Origin: Bagarius yarrelli
Taxonomy: Eukaryota > Chordata > Actinopteri > Siluriformes > Sisoridae
Assembly: GCA_005784505.1 (NCBI GenBank)
Contig: VCAZ01000005.1
Location: forward strand, 5,025,001-5,089,000
Length of the DNA: 64,000 nt
Direction of reading: 5' to 3'
A model generated the notes under the pieces. The model was given only the letters and a program-made list of their open reading frames with translations, made no database searches and was not told where the DNA came from. Positions 11,850 through 25,021 of this stretch are shown one piece after another (position 1 is the first letter of the stretch; each line of letters starts with the position of its first letter). Both the position numbers and the translations under genes were made by a program.

Positions 11850-14800
11850 CTACAACAAACAGAGCAGAAAACGCAAATGTATTGCAACTAACTGTGTTTA
11901 TTTAACCACATTTTCAGTTAATATCTATTGCTTACCTTATGACAGTAGGCATGACTTCACTGGCGAAAAAAACACTGAGCAGTGCCAGAGCCTGAGAGGA
12001 GAGAAGTCCCACAACCGACAGCACCAACACCAGCATTCCATGCAGGTCTGAACAGGGAAAGGTAGTGTTAAATCGTTATGTAACGTAGAGATTTATGTCA
12101 TAGTGCTGTGTATTGGCAAGGGTTTCACGATTCGATACATATCACAATACATGGGTTATGATACAATATATCATGATAAATCGAAAAACAACACATAGTG
12201 CAATACTTCAAAAAAATAGCTAAAAATACAACAAATACAAAACGATGACGCCCTTATTTTTTCCCGTATGTGTAAAAGCACAGAGGGTTTGAATTAAATC
12301 GAATCAGTATATCGATACTGTAACAACTCTGGTCCCTCTGGTGGTGGGAGGGCGCCATTGCCTAAATACTAGCCACAGCCAGCAGTTTTGGTGCTTCCAG
12401 TTTGACTAGCTACATAAGCTAGCAACACACACACGCAGATTGCGAAGTATTGTTTGCTCTGCTAGATACTAAGCGTTTTGGTTCATTGTTATGTTTTCAC
12501 GGTTTCGATCTATGCTCGGTTTTGTTTTGTTTTCTTGCTCATGTGATTTGGATTAGTTTGCCTGGTTATTGACTGATTTCTATGAACCGACTTCTGCCTG
12601 CATTTCTACTCCGTTTCTGGATTTACCCACTTTGCTTAATAAAGCCATTTACTGCCAATTGGATTCCTCTCTGTCCTCTGCTTTACAGATACACTCTTGT
12701 GAGAAAAATGATCACAATAGTTAGATGTATCAATATTTTAACACAGCCCTAATAAACTGGGATCATTGTTCTCGTTCTGTTATTATTTGTTGACCGAACA
12801 GGGTAACTGGGGAGAAGTATTCTATCAGAATGGTGCTCACGATTAACGCACAAGGTATGAGGCACAGCAACTGAAGTGCCAACCCAACATGCGCAAATAC
12901 AATTTACAGATGCCGATCAACCTAAAACACATGACTTTGAACACCACTAATTCAATGTACACCTTATGATGTAATGTAATTTAATGTAAAATGTATTTTT
13001 TTATTTGCTAACTCTGTTAAATAAACAAGTTGTATTTGTGTGTAACTGTCCTGTACATGTTAATGATAATAAAGGCACAGATGGTAATGATGATAATTAA
13101 GATTACATTGTGTGAGTGCCAGCAGCAATAGTGAGGACAGGCCTGTGATGATTGAAGCTAGCAGTAAAATTCCTCTCCGGCCCATACGGTCAACGGACAC
13201 ACACAGGAAAGTGCACGCCACTGCTCCCGTCAAAGCACGCAGATAGTAGCTAAAGTAGAAGTTGGAGGAGAAGCTGTGGAGGTTCCTAGTGAAACAGTAC
13301 TGAATTCCTGTACCCAAGAATCTGTAACACAGGCAAAAAACATCACACACTCTCACATAGAGTGTATCAAGCATTCTGTATAAACTTTTACATTTGCGGA
13401 CTAGTAAGTAATTTTTAGATTCAGAAGTAGATCAAGCCAAAGAATAAAAAACACTTTTTTTAGATGATTAAACAAATGATATATAAAAAAAGTGAAGAAA
13501 TAACATACACTTATGGCTGATTAGAAAACAGAATGTGGTTTTGATGCGTATTATACATCTGGGATGTGAGGTTATCGTAGCTCTACAGATATAGTGTGTA
13601 AACATATCGGCATGTTTCTGAGTATCTTACAGGGTAAAGGCCAGGATGAGACAGTTCCTCCAGATAACTCTGGTGTGACGGAGTTCAAAGATGTGGTGGT
13701 ATTTGGGTTGGGTTTCTTCTGAGAATGCCACATCAATCTCTGTAGAAGAAAAAGAGCACAGTACATATAACCACAGCTGCCACTTGAGACAAACTGCACC
13801 CAATTAAATGTCTTGTTTTTTTAGAGATATATTTTTTGCCCATTTTTGCTAGGACAGATTAGAGATGAAACAGGGAAAAGAGAGAAGGGACAATTCATAA
13901 CATCCAGTAACCTAGAGAAACATCACCGACTAAGAAGAGGTGAAGCATATAGTCAGATAATTGAAGCAGTAAAGATAAATTAATAAAAATGTAAATATTT
14001 ATTTATTTATGTTAAAAGCAGTGATAATGTTATAGCCTTTTAGTATACAGTGGTGTGAAAAAGTGTTTGCCCCTTACTGCCCCAGACAGAATTCAGACGC
14101 ATCACAGTGGGACAGAGCCGGCGCCAGACCATCACTAACCGGGGGGCACACGGTTTCCAACAAAGGGACACACAATCAGCAACAGGGCATAAAAACAGCC
14201 AATACAGTGCAAGTGTACACATACAACTGATAACGTTACAAACTGTCAGCTCATTTCCCTTAAAGTGAACACAAATAAATCAATAACACCAGGATCACAT
14301 CAAAACAAATACACAACAGATTGACAAATCTATGCTGTGATAACGATCTAACAACCAAGAGTCACGTTTTACTCACCTTTTAAAAAAGATTTATTCTGAG
14401 TAACAGGTTCATTTCATTAAAAAAATAAACACGACTGTAGTTTCTCATTTTTATTACAATAAAAATCATGAAATGTTCAACTTTTTATTTATTTTAATTA
14501 TTCTTGATATATTAAATGAATTAAAACCTGTGAAGGGCTAGAACACACCCCCACCACCACCCCCACTGACGCCAAGCCCTGCGTTGGGATTAACTGCTGT
14601 AACATTCCTGAACCTGTCAGAAACATTCAGACTGCAGCAGCTCATAGTATAAAAAGACCCATCAGTGATAGCGGCACCTAGTGTTCAAACTAGGAATTCA
14701 TTTTCAAATACTTTTTAGACAGCAAACCTGTAATTCATGTTAACACATCTGCAGGAAAAAAACCCTTAGGATGCATTCTAAGCATACAAATTAAACTTGC

Positions 14801-16244
14801 ATTTGGCTTTTTACAATAATTCATTTACACATGCTATACTTTCCATCTGGCAGAGAAAATTGAAGACAGACGAGGTGTTTAAAAAAAGCCATGAGAAGCA
14901 ACGCAACACAGTACGCACCTGTCAGAAGAGTCTCTGCTGGGTACAGCTCGTCTCTCCTACACACCCCGTTTTGTCTGGTAAACAGCTGAAGGCATCTCTT
15001 GGCCTGTGGAATCTGAGATGTGGCCAGCAGCCAGCGGGGAGATTCGGGAAACACAGAGGACCAGCTGTTCAAACAGACAGACATGCTATTCATTTACTAC
15101 ACACTCTCACTAATCTCAACTACAAGAACCATAGATACACATACAAGTTCTTTACACACAAGTTTATACACACACACACACACACACAATATAAGGACAA
15201 AATAATGAAGTGCACGTTTTAATAGATATTGAGTATAAAAACCAGCACATACTGTAATTACAAGCGTTTAAGGCGCGTTCAAGAGTGGACATTGTCTCGA
15301 AGCAGCTTGACACAGATTGTCAGGAGTGTCATAGGACTGTCAAACAGTAGAAAATAAAAGACTGTTCTTTATAAGAGTAAATTTGTCTCTAATGGACAAG
15401 CCGGTGGTGAGTGTAGCAAGGAAAAACTCCCTGAGATGAAATGAGGAAAAAAACTCGAAAGGAACCAGACTCAGGGGGACATCATCCTCATCTGGGTGAC
15501 ACCGAATGTCCATTTATTACAGTTAAACTATGTTAAGGTGTGCAGTGATGGTGATCTATTGGGCTGGGTTACATAGGTTTACTCTGATCTAGTTTCTTAT
15601 TGTCTTACTGATTCCAGCATTGCTTTTTTACTACATAATAAATAAGGTACCTCTCTACAATTTAACTACAACAAAATGCCAACGTTTCAACAAATATTTC
15701 AGAGTGCCATTAACAGGGTGATACGTGTAATAGTTTATGCTCTCACCTTTTGGCGGTAAGTTGATTTATGAGGCACTGAACTGAACAAAAGTGTAAGGGT
15801 GCATTATTGTTCATATATATAAATATTTAACTCAGCTCATTCCAGCTGAATGGTGTCTATTCCTACTCTTTTCCCAAGAATCTTCTCGTTCATGTTCGGA
15901 GGCCAGGTTAATGTTAAAATCAATAAAAATGATTTTTTGAAATGCCCTACATGAACACACAAAAATGCTGATGTGGGTGAAAACTAAGTTTAACATTTCT
16001 GTGTTAGGGTTACTGTATGTGTGTGTTTGTTTGTGTGTTTATGTGAGCTATTTGGAAAACGTCTGACTTACCACCAGTAGGACAGCAGCAGCAGCAGAGG
16101 CACCGTAGCCACAGCCTGCAGCACAGGCCACTCGCCACACAGCACAGCCAAGCCGGGGAGCATGAGCTCAGCAAACACGGAAAAGAAACCACTCACCATG
16201 GACACCAGGAGCCTGTGAGGGGGATCACACACCTCCAGACCTGC

Positions 16245-16278
<34 letters not shown>

Positions 16279-19200
16279 AAGCAGAGATAAACAGTTACAA
16301 GGAGAGTTATTCTTTTATTGTACAGAAATCTGTTGGTTGAGATGGAAAAAAAAAATTTTGACTAATAAAATCAAAAGTACACAAGTGTTATGTGTAGTGT
16401 GTAAAATAAGAGTCTCTGAACCAATACTAGACTTTAGATGGGAGTAGAAATAAGACCAGTTAGACAAAAGTTTAATTTACAAATGTTTAGAATATAATAA
16501 CGAATTACCTCCGGTATGAATGATGACGCTTCATCACACAACACAAAAACAACAGAAATCAACACATACAGTACAATGCATTAGGTAGAAATAACACAAA
16601 CTGCTTTATGTTTATTTTTATTTGTTAAATATCTATCTAAAATAGTTCTAAGTGCATTATGGGTAATATTCATCATGTCCATGTCACAGACAAACCAGGC
16701 TCTCTTACCACCCAGCGTCAGTGACCCCCCCACGGAGTACTAATTGGACACACCTGATTGCAATCACCACTCACTCTCATGCACCTCTATTTAAACACAC
16801 TCCTCTCACATACACACTGTCTGGTCTCAGATTGAAAACAGAACCTTTCCCAAGTTCCTAGATTCCTGAAGACACTCCGCAACAAATTCCTCACCACTCC
16901 TGCCTTTCTACAATTATCTCCTTGCAGCTCATCCCACTATTTTCTAAGGACAATATTCTCTCGAATGTTTTTAGTTCTACGCCCTACTTGTGATTGCTGT
17001 GCTGTAAATGGACTGTGCTGACTTACCCCTTCTCCTCTGTCCATCAGATACAAGATCAACGCTTAAACATATATTATTTGGCAGGTTCCTTAGAACGGGG
17101 ACTTGGTAGTGCAGTGGTAAAAGTGTTGGACTGCTAATTAAAAGATTTGGGGTTTGATTTCTAGCATCACCAGACTGCAACTGTTGGGCCCCTAAGCAAG
17201 GCCCTTAACCCTCAATTGCTCAGTTGTATAAAAAAGAAAAATGTAGTCGCTCTGGATAAGGACGTCTGCCGAATGCAGTTCATGTAAAAACTTTTTAGCT
17301 TTGGGTTGTACCAGTGTCAAATCCCACAAATGTACATTTTATAATAATGGATTTATTCACACAAGCAAATGCACACGCTATCTGTTGACATAAGCAAACT
17401 TTCAGCGCCTTTAATTCTAATAATAGAGTTTTAAGGATTCTGTAATCTGATGTTTAAGCCATTTTTATAAAGAACACCATGATTACAGCACTGCACTGTG
17501 GGGAGAGACGCGTCAACAGGTGTTAACTGGCTTTCACTGATGTACTTTTGTTTTATTAACATAAAAACCTAGGGTTTTGCTATGAGAACTTTTAAATTCA
17601 GAATACTTGCGTTAATTTGTTAAACCTCAAAGACACTTTTTCTTTCTTTCTTCTTTTCTTATTTCAGTTTTAGACCCCTCTTTTTTATTGAAGTAAAAAT
17701 AGTTGTTTAGTTTTGTTTGCTGTGGGAGAGTAAAATGACAGCTGTTTTAATTATAAGTAAAAAGGTTTAACAGTTCAGTACCGGTGTCATCAATGTGTTA
17801 AAAACAGAAGAAATATTATAAATAAATATCGGTTCTCACAAACATGCAGTGAAATGATAAAAAGTGATAGTTCACCAAAAACGGGAACTCTGTCTTAAGT
17901 TACTCACATTTGTGTTAATCCAAACCCCGAAGACTTTCCTTTATCTTCAGAACACAATCTAAGATATTTTTTATGTAATCTGAGGGTCTCTCCAACAGTG
18001 AGGTAACTACCACATTCAAGGCCCAGAAAAATAACCAGATGAACGACAAAGTAGTCTATGTGACATCAGTAGTTCAACTGTAATATTACAAAGCTGTAAG
18101 AAGGACGTTTTTGTGCAAAAAATACAAAAACAACACATTTATTCCACATTTTTGTCTCGACTGCGTCTTTTTTGATGTTTTATGGCCGTTGGCAAACCCG
18201 CTTTTGGTGCATATTCCGTCACCTACTCGGATCGGGGAAAAAACAAAACCCGAAAAAAACAACACCCATCAAAATATCTATGTAATAAATACACATCTCT
18301 CAAAATATAATTCTATCCATCAAACACAAATAGAACATAGCTGTGAATGTTTCTTCTGTCAAAAAACGATGATGCCTTTTCCATCCTATATCCGGGCAAA
18401 CATTTTAATGCCCTCAAAAAAATTGGTTGGTTGGTGGTCCTCTGTGAACGTGTGCAGATGTGTGTGAAATTCCTCACAGATGCGAGTCACAGACTTCATG
18501 TCTCTTTTGTTTCCTCGAAAGAATTCAGGAATGAAACTTCACTCTCTCCCAGTGGCTTCCATCCGCTAATTGTTCTGAAAGCCAACCATTCTACCTAATG
18601 ACCTCAGAGGAATTTGGGCTTAATTTCAGACATTCCTGCTCCTTGTTTCACCTGGTACCTCCTTCTCCTACGCATTTCTGAGCTCTCACCCTGCATACAG
18701 CTGACACCGTGTACAGGTCTCTGGAATGTATTACATTACACAGTGTTTCGCTCAGATTTTCTGCACAAATGCACCGCTTCAGTATGCAACAATCACAGGA
18801 AAGCCAAATGAGGAAAAACAGTGCTTGCTATGGTTTTCCAGAGGAAGCCTATAGACTTTGGGAAAGCCTTTTGCTTACACTCTTATTAACTCTCAACACA
18901 GAAGTCGACTGCGTCATAGACAGATTATCAATGAGACTCCTGGGAAATGGTTTTAAGAGCATCGTATAACAGCAAGACAATGACAACCGGTGGTAGTGTT
19001 TACCAGAGACAAAACAATCTGTTCAAACCCGAACGAAAGAAACTATCCGGCGTTCATACAGCACATGGGAAGTGATCATTCTTTATACAAGAAGCAGAAC
19101 GACGACAGAGCAACAGAACACATTTTTTTCCTGCTATAATTTATCAACATTAAACAGTAAATTTGTCAGGCATAGGATATCATACAGCTCACGGATTCTC

Positions 19201-22200
19201 TATGCCCATCTTTACCCGTGTTAATTTCTCCTTCTACCAGGGGCTGTTCTAGACCTCATTTTAGCCCCCCTAAAACTATCAAAGGAAAAATTTTCACTTT
19301 TTAAAATAAAAGAACTATGAAATGCAATAAAAGTCAATAAAAAACAGAGTTCTCTTTGCCTTCACGCACATGCATGATAACCTTTCGTACAAAAAGCAAC
19401 CGCTTGTCAGCCGGAGACAGAAAATCACTTTTATAAAAATAAAGAGAATCACTTTTATAAAATGTTTAGCAAAGTGTAAGTAGTTTAAAAGTTTTGTTTG
19501 TTTTTTTTAAATGGTTTAAACTGCATTAATGCATCCAATGTGTAAGTTACAGTGTGTATGACAATTAAATTCACCATTTGTATCTGGAGCCCAGCACATG
19601 GTCAGGTAATAAGTTGTGAGTAAAACAAATTCTTTATACCCTTCATTCATTTATTCAATCTCTCTGTCTCTCTGTCTCTTGCCCTCTTTCTTAGGGGCGA
19701 AATAACTTGCCACCAAGGTATATCCTCAAATTTGAGGGGCTTCGAGCATGGATTGGGACTCACTCTGCTCCACTGACCCTAGGCTACACTTTACACTGAT
19801 TTGATTACCATTACTATAAACTGGAATAAACGGACACTCTGCATCGCTCAGATGAGGATGGGTTCCCTCTTAGGTCTGGTTCCTCTGAAGGTTTCTTCCT
19901 ACTTTATCTCAGAGAGTTTTTCCTTGCCAAACTAACATTACACTTACATGTAACTAAACTTACACTTTTTCACTGTTACTACGTTCTGTAGAAAGCTGCT
20001 TTAGGACAATGTCTGCTGTTAAAAGTTCTATACGAATAAATATGAATTGAAATTGAATTGAATTAATCACTATTGCGCTTTGCAAACTGAAATAATAAAT
20101 ACGTTTTTTTTATTGACTATCATAAAATGATACATTTCTTGAATAAAAAGTCTAAATTATTTGTTTTAAGATAACTAACAGCAACACTGATTGATGATGA
20201 TGATAAGAATGAGATGATGACTAACAGTAGTGAGGGCTTAACCCATCAAGAATGGAATTAGAGAACTTCCCTTGCTTTAAACACCTGATATTTTCAACAA
20301 TATAAAGATGTATTTCAAAAAAATGTGCGCATAAACTGCTAATTTGTGTTAGAGTTCCTAAACACAGTAGTGCTGTCAGCTCTTTGCCCACAAAAGACAC
20401 CTTGGAAAAGAGTGACCTAACTGCTTGTGTGTTCCACTGTGTAAATGGACAAATAGGCAGTGTAGCTCATGTTAGGCGATTTTCCTAGTCAGCAGGTTAT
20501 GAGTTCAAACCTCAGTGCTGTCAGACAGCGACTGCTGAGACCGTCAACTGCTCAGCTTTACTGTTATCATTTTATTGCACCTGCATTCGAGTAGAAATGT
20601 CAAAGAGGGATTATGTGTGTTGATGAACTTCTAATCCCCAAATGAGGAAGTCATCTAAAATCATGCTTAAAGTTAAGTCATCACACTGCAATGTTTAACG
20701 TCGACAACAAGCACTTCACTTATATTTATAGAAACGAGTTTCTATGTTTCCACTTCTCTAATCTATTCTAACGTCGAATACTAACCCACCATGTGCAAAC
20801 TAGGCTGAGGTAGAAAATTCTAACAAATACAGGACCGAGTGTAAGTGGTGTTTACGAGATGGCACGAGAGCACGAATGACTTTAATTGCTTCTGTCTACC
20901 CATAATGCAACTCTGCATTCTATCATTTTTACCCAAGTCGTTACCTTTTTCCTGCCGATGCCCAAGTCTTCCTTAAGTGTATGAAGAAACAGTGTGTCAG
21001 TATAACATGCAGTTAGACAGGATTTGGTAGATAAACAGGACATATTTCTGGATCCACATCCTGCTACCTCATTACACAAACAATACAATCAAACAAATAC
21101 ACCTTCGTCTGATGTTTTACAGACATTTACAGACAGCTCTTCATTACACCCAATGATCATGTACCTTAGTCACGCCGCCGTCACCAGAGTATTGGTTTGA
21201 TCGGCTTACACACATCATAAACACTCATGTGGCACTCACGGGCGATGTAGGAGGAGAGGAAGACTCCAGCGAGCGCTGTCCCTTGACCCAGACGGAGAAG
21301 CTGGAACACCTCAGCGCTGTTGGAGAAACAGACCGCGACGCCGAGGAGGCCTGAGAAAGACACGGAGATCAGCAGAGTCTGACGCCGACCAAACCTAAAA
21401 ACACACACACACACATTTCTGTGCTTATTGTCCAGAGTGACTTACATGTATTTTATTCATACAGCTGCGGGGCTTTTAGGAAACATTAAAGAATTTTGGG
21501 AGGATGGAAATGAATTAAATGATGTGATTTTACTTAATAAAGGGATACGAGGAGACATTTAAAAGCAAAGTGATTTTAGTCATTTTAATACAATAAGTAC
21601 AGGAGGATAATAATTCGATTATTTCAACAGCTGTCGATTTAATAATCATTTAATAATATTTATTTAATATTTATTTAATAATAATTATTTTGTCTACAAT
21701 GTATGAACATCTGTAATAGTAATAAGTAGTTCTTGGTTCTAAACACTTGAAGTCTACTCAGCCCAAGAGGGACGTCTTGCTCCCTTTAAGCTTAGCCAGC
21801 TGTTCCCAAACAGGACTGGTATCGAATAAATGAAATGAAATTTAAATGACATTTTCAATAATCTGATGTTCACGTTACTAATCAGTCACAATAATAATCA
21901 CCGAGTCTTTTACAGCGTGTAGACGATCTCTGTAAATTCTAATCCCCAATTACCTCTCGTATTGTAATACAGTTGTAACCCCCCCAGAACCAGACACAGT
22001 TTGTAGCTGTACTTTGTAAGTTGTAGCTCAGAGAATGAGAGCTTTGTTCGTAGCACTAACAGCATCGCATCACTACACAAGTGGTGGAGCTGACGTTACC
22101 ATAGAGAGGACAGCAACTAGTGAAGTAGCTTTTCAGTTGTTTATCATGACCATCGTTTCTGATCACCACTGGTATTTTTAGATAGCACGACTAGCACAAA

Positions 22201-24293
22201 AGCACGACAATAGCCTACATCCATTCGACTCCTCCTTCTCCTCCTCCTCAGTAATTTCTCATTCATTTGATCTTTTACCTGGCCTCTGGATGGAACATAT
22301 TCTATTATAACATCGTTTAGAGCACTGACATTAACAGGATTGAGCAAATTGAGCTAAGCAAATTTATTTAAATGTGCCGCTCCTTCAGACTCAGTTATTC
22401 TCATGTGCCTTTGCCATCCCAGGATAACGAGCTGTAGTTTAAGTGTTATGTGTTTTATTTTCAGAATCAGTACACTTTATCCATCCTTTCGGAGAAACTG
22501 TTATTTTTGATAGCTGAACTGTAATTGTAGTGTTAAGGAGGAAAAAATATTAGCAATAAATTTTACACCTCGGCTGGGTCTTAAAACATAAACTAATAAA
22601 TAAAATGAATAAATAAAATAATTTTCTGCATTAAACAAGTGTATTTTACTTTAAATAAAAGAGATGTTATAGACTAATAATGTAATGAAATAATTACCAG
22701 TATTTGACATTTTTTTTTGTTTTCCTACATCCCATCACAACTTTATTTCCCAGCAGCAGTGGAGGATGAACCCTCATTTACTGTTTTTTCGTTTTCATCA
22801 CCTTCCTCTTTCATATCCTCCGCACTGTTCCAGTTGTAACATCAGTTTCTCTGTCTGGTGGTGTTTGGTGTCATTGGTGCTTTATTTGCTTGTTACATTT
22901 TACAAAACTTTTTTATTTGCATGTTCTTCTAAATGAATTTTACTGTTTAGTCGCAAATGCAAGTAAAATTCTCACACTGTCGAGCCTCTGGGGCCCAGCA
23001 GGTGTTCTTGCATGGAGCTTATATAAGGGTATTTATTTTTATGTTTAGTTATCTCTTTATTACTGTGAGTCTTTTTGTACAGTATCATGTATAATATCCT
23101 AAGAATGTTTACTGACTATATTTAAAGAAAAGTATAGAAACATTGTACTTTTATTATGTTGGTAGTAAATAAACATGTCAAAAAGTGAAATTAAAAAAGG
23201 ACAATTTTTAAATATTTAACAAAATAAAAAAAAGGTAAAAAATACAGATTCGAGTTTTCAAGATTAAAAAATTAAATAAACATGTAAAAAAAAATCCAAC
23301 CGCTGAAATTAAAACAAAGGATTTTAATTTATGAACAAATTTAACAAAATAAAAAACTTTAATGGTGCTTAATGCAAATACAGATGAGTCGGTTTTCAAG
23401 ATTACATCAAACAAATTTGGCCTAAAAACTTTTTCATTAATGCAAATTCATTCAAAAAAAAAATCCAAACCGCAGAATATAAAACAACAAATTTAATGAT
23501 TTAATGAAAACATTTAGTAAAGCACAACCTAGCCTGCATTACCTCACGTTACCGCGCATGTTCCACCACTGAAACTGATCTTGTACAAGGTTTACAATCA
23601 AAACACATTAATAGACCCCACGTTGGCATGTTTTACACCAAATAAATTTAAACAAACAAACACCCTTTGGACAAATGTCTCCCATGCTGGTAACCCTAAT
23701 CGAGTACAGAAATATTAACCCACAAATGTTCAAGAAGCATTTTGACGAAATGTTTTGTTTGACTTTTCAGTGATTATCTACTCTTCTCTGTGGATGACCT
23801 CTGACCTACTTTCTGTATGATGATCTACAGTTGAATTTTTTTTGAAAACTTTTTTTAAAACTTAACTGTTCGGAATTCGGAATTGGCGCAATTTTCTTCA
23901 AATTTCAAATATTTAAATGCCACCACATAATATTTAGTTTTGTTAAAAAAATTCACTTGTCAGTAATTTCCATAATTCAACCTTAAATACGGCGATACCT
24001 TTAAATTACGAGTGTCCCAACTAACGACTTTTTCAAGATACGAGTCGTCTCTCGGGCCATTTTTTGCTTTAAGTTGTGAGTTCAAATTTGGGTTACGAAC
24101 CAGCTTCAGACACCCAACCGCTAGTTGGCGTAGCAAACACCACAGTGAACGCCGTAATATCCACCCAGCATCCCGTGTCTCACTCAATAGCAAGTGGAGT
24201 GGTCTGATCTCCAGGGTAAGTGCGGTACATGACACTTAATATAATCAGTTTATTGCAATACATCCTATTGTATTGTTTTTTATACAATATTCG

Positions 24294-24372
<79 letters not shown>

Positions 24373-24979
24373 CATATAACAAAAGAATTGCAGGGTTTTT
24401 GGGGGACCCGGAGCGGACTGATGCCATTCTAATTCATTTTAATAAGAAAAATAGATTTGACATAGGAATAATTTGAGTTACGAGCTTTGACACGGAACAA
24501 ATTACACTTGTAAGTCAAGGCACCACTGCCGTTTTGTCATATTTCAAGATTCTTGGAATTATTTAACCGCACTTAAACTCAGCTTAATCACTGAGCCACC
24601 ATCGGACCCCAAACACAGTTATGATATAGCATAACTAGATAGCAAGGTTATAATAAGGTTATATAAACAGATTTTTAATGTATTAATAAATTATGAAAAT
24701 AAAAAAAATAAAAAATGGCAATAAAAGTTTATTTAAAACAACACTAATTATTTAAAATCATAAAATTATCCTGCTTAAAAAATATATAATTATTATTATA
24801 CAGTTTATTTAGGTATTATTTATTAAATTTCAAGCAGAGCCCCATGACTATTAAACGCTCACCTGTCACACAGAGTGCCGAGCAGCACGTAGCCCAGGAT
24901 CCAGCCGGTCATGAAACAGACGTGCTGCAGTGGAATCTTCCAGTAGTTATTGCAAACCAAATTCCACTGTGGACACCAA

Positions 24980-25021
<42 letters not shown>

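Larger units (their letters stand above)
21395..24862. other. slc22a31 intron 2
   Basis: AT-rich intron. It contains a MITE-like element at 23985-24530 and otherwise unique sequence with no supportable exon. The plus- and minus-strand ORFs around 22144 and 23208 are low-complexity. Confidence 0.6.

Noticed and set aside
11432..12051. Plus-strand open frames opposite slc22a31 exons 8 and 9
   Set aside because: Antisense shadows of the SLC22 exons, which have in-phase splice junctions and recognisable family motifs.
14040..14222. Open frame beginning near cagtggtgtgaaaaagtg
   Set aside because: The start matches a common fish transposon end, so the frame is repeat-derived and not a gene.
18111..18467. 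118-codon plus-strand frame in slc22a31 intron 3
   Set aside because: Its first part lies in a fish-wide dispersed repeat and the rest shows no family or splice support.
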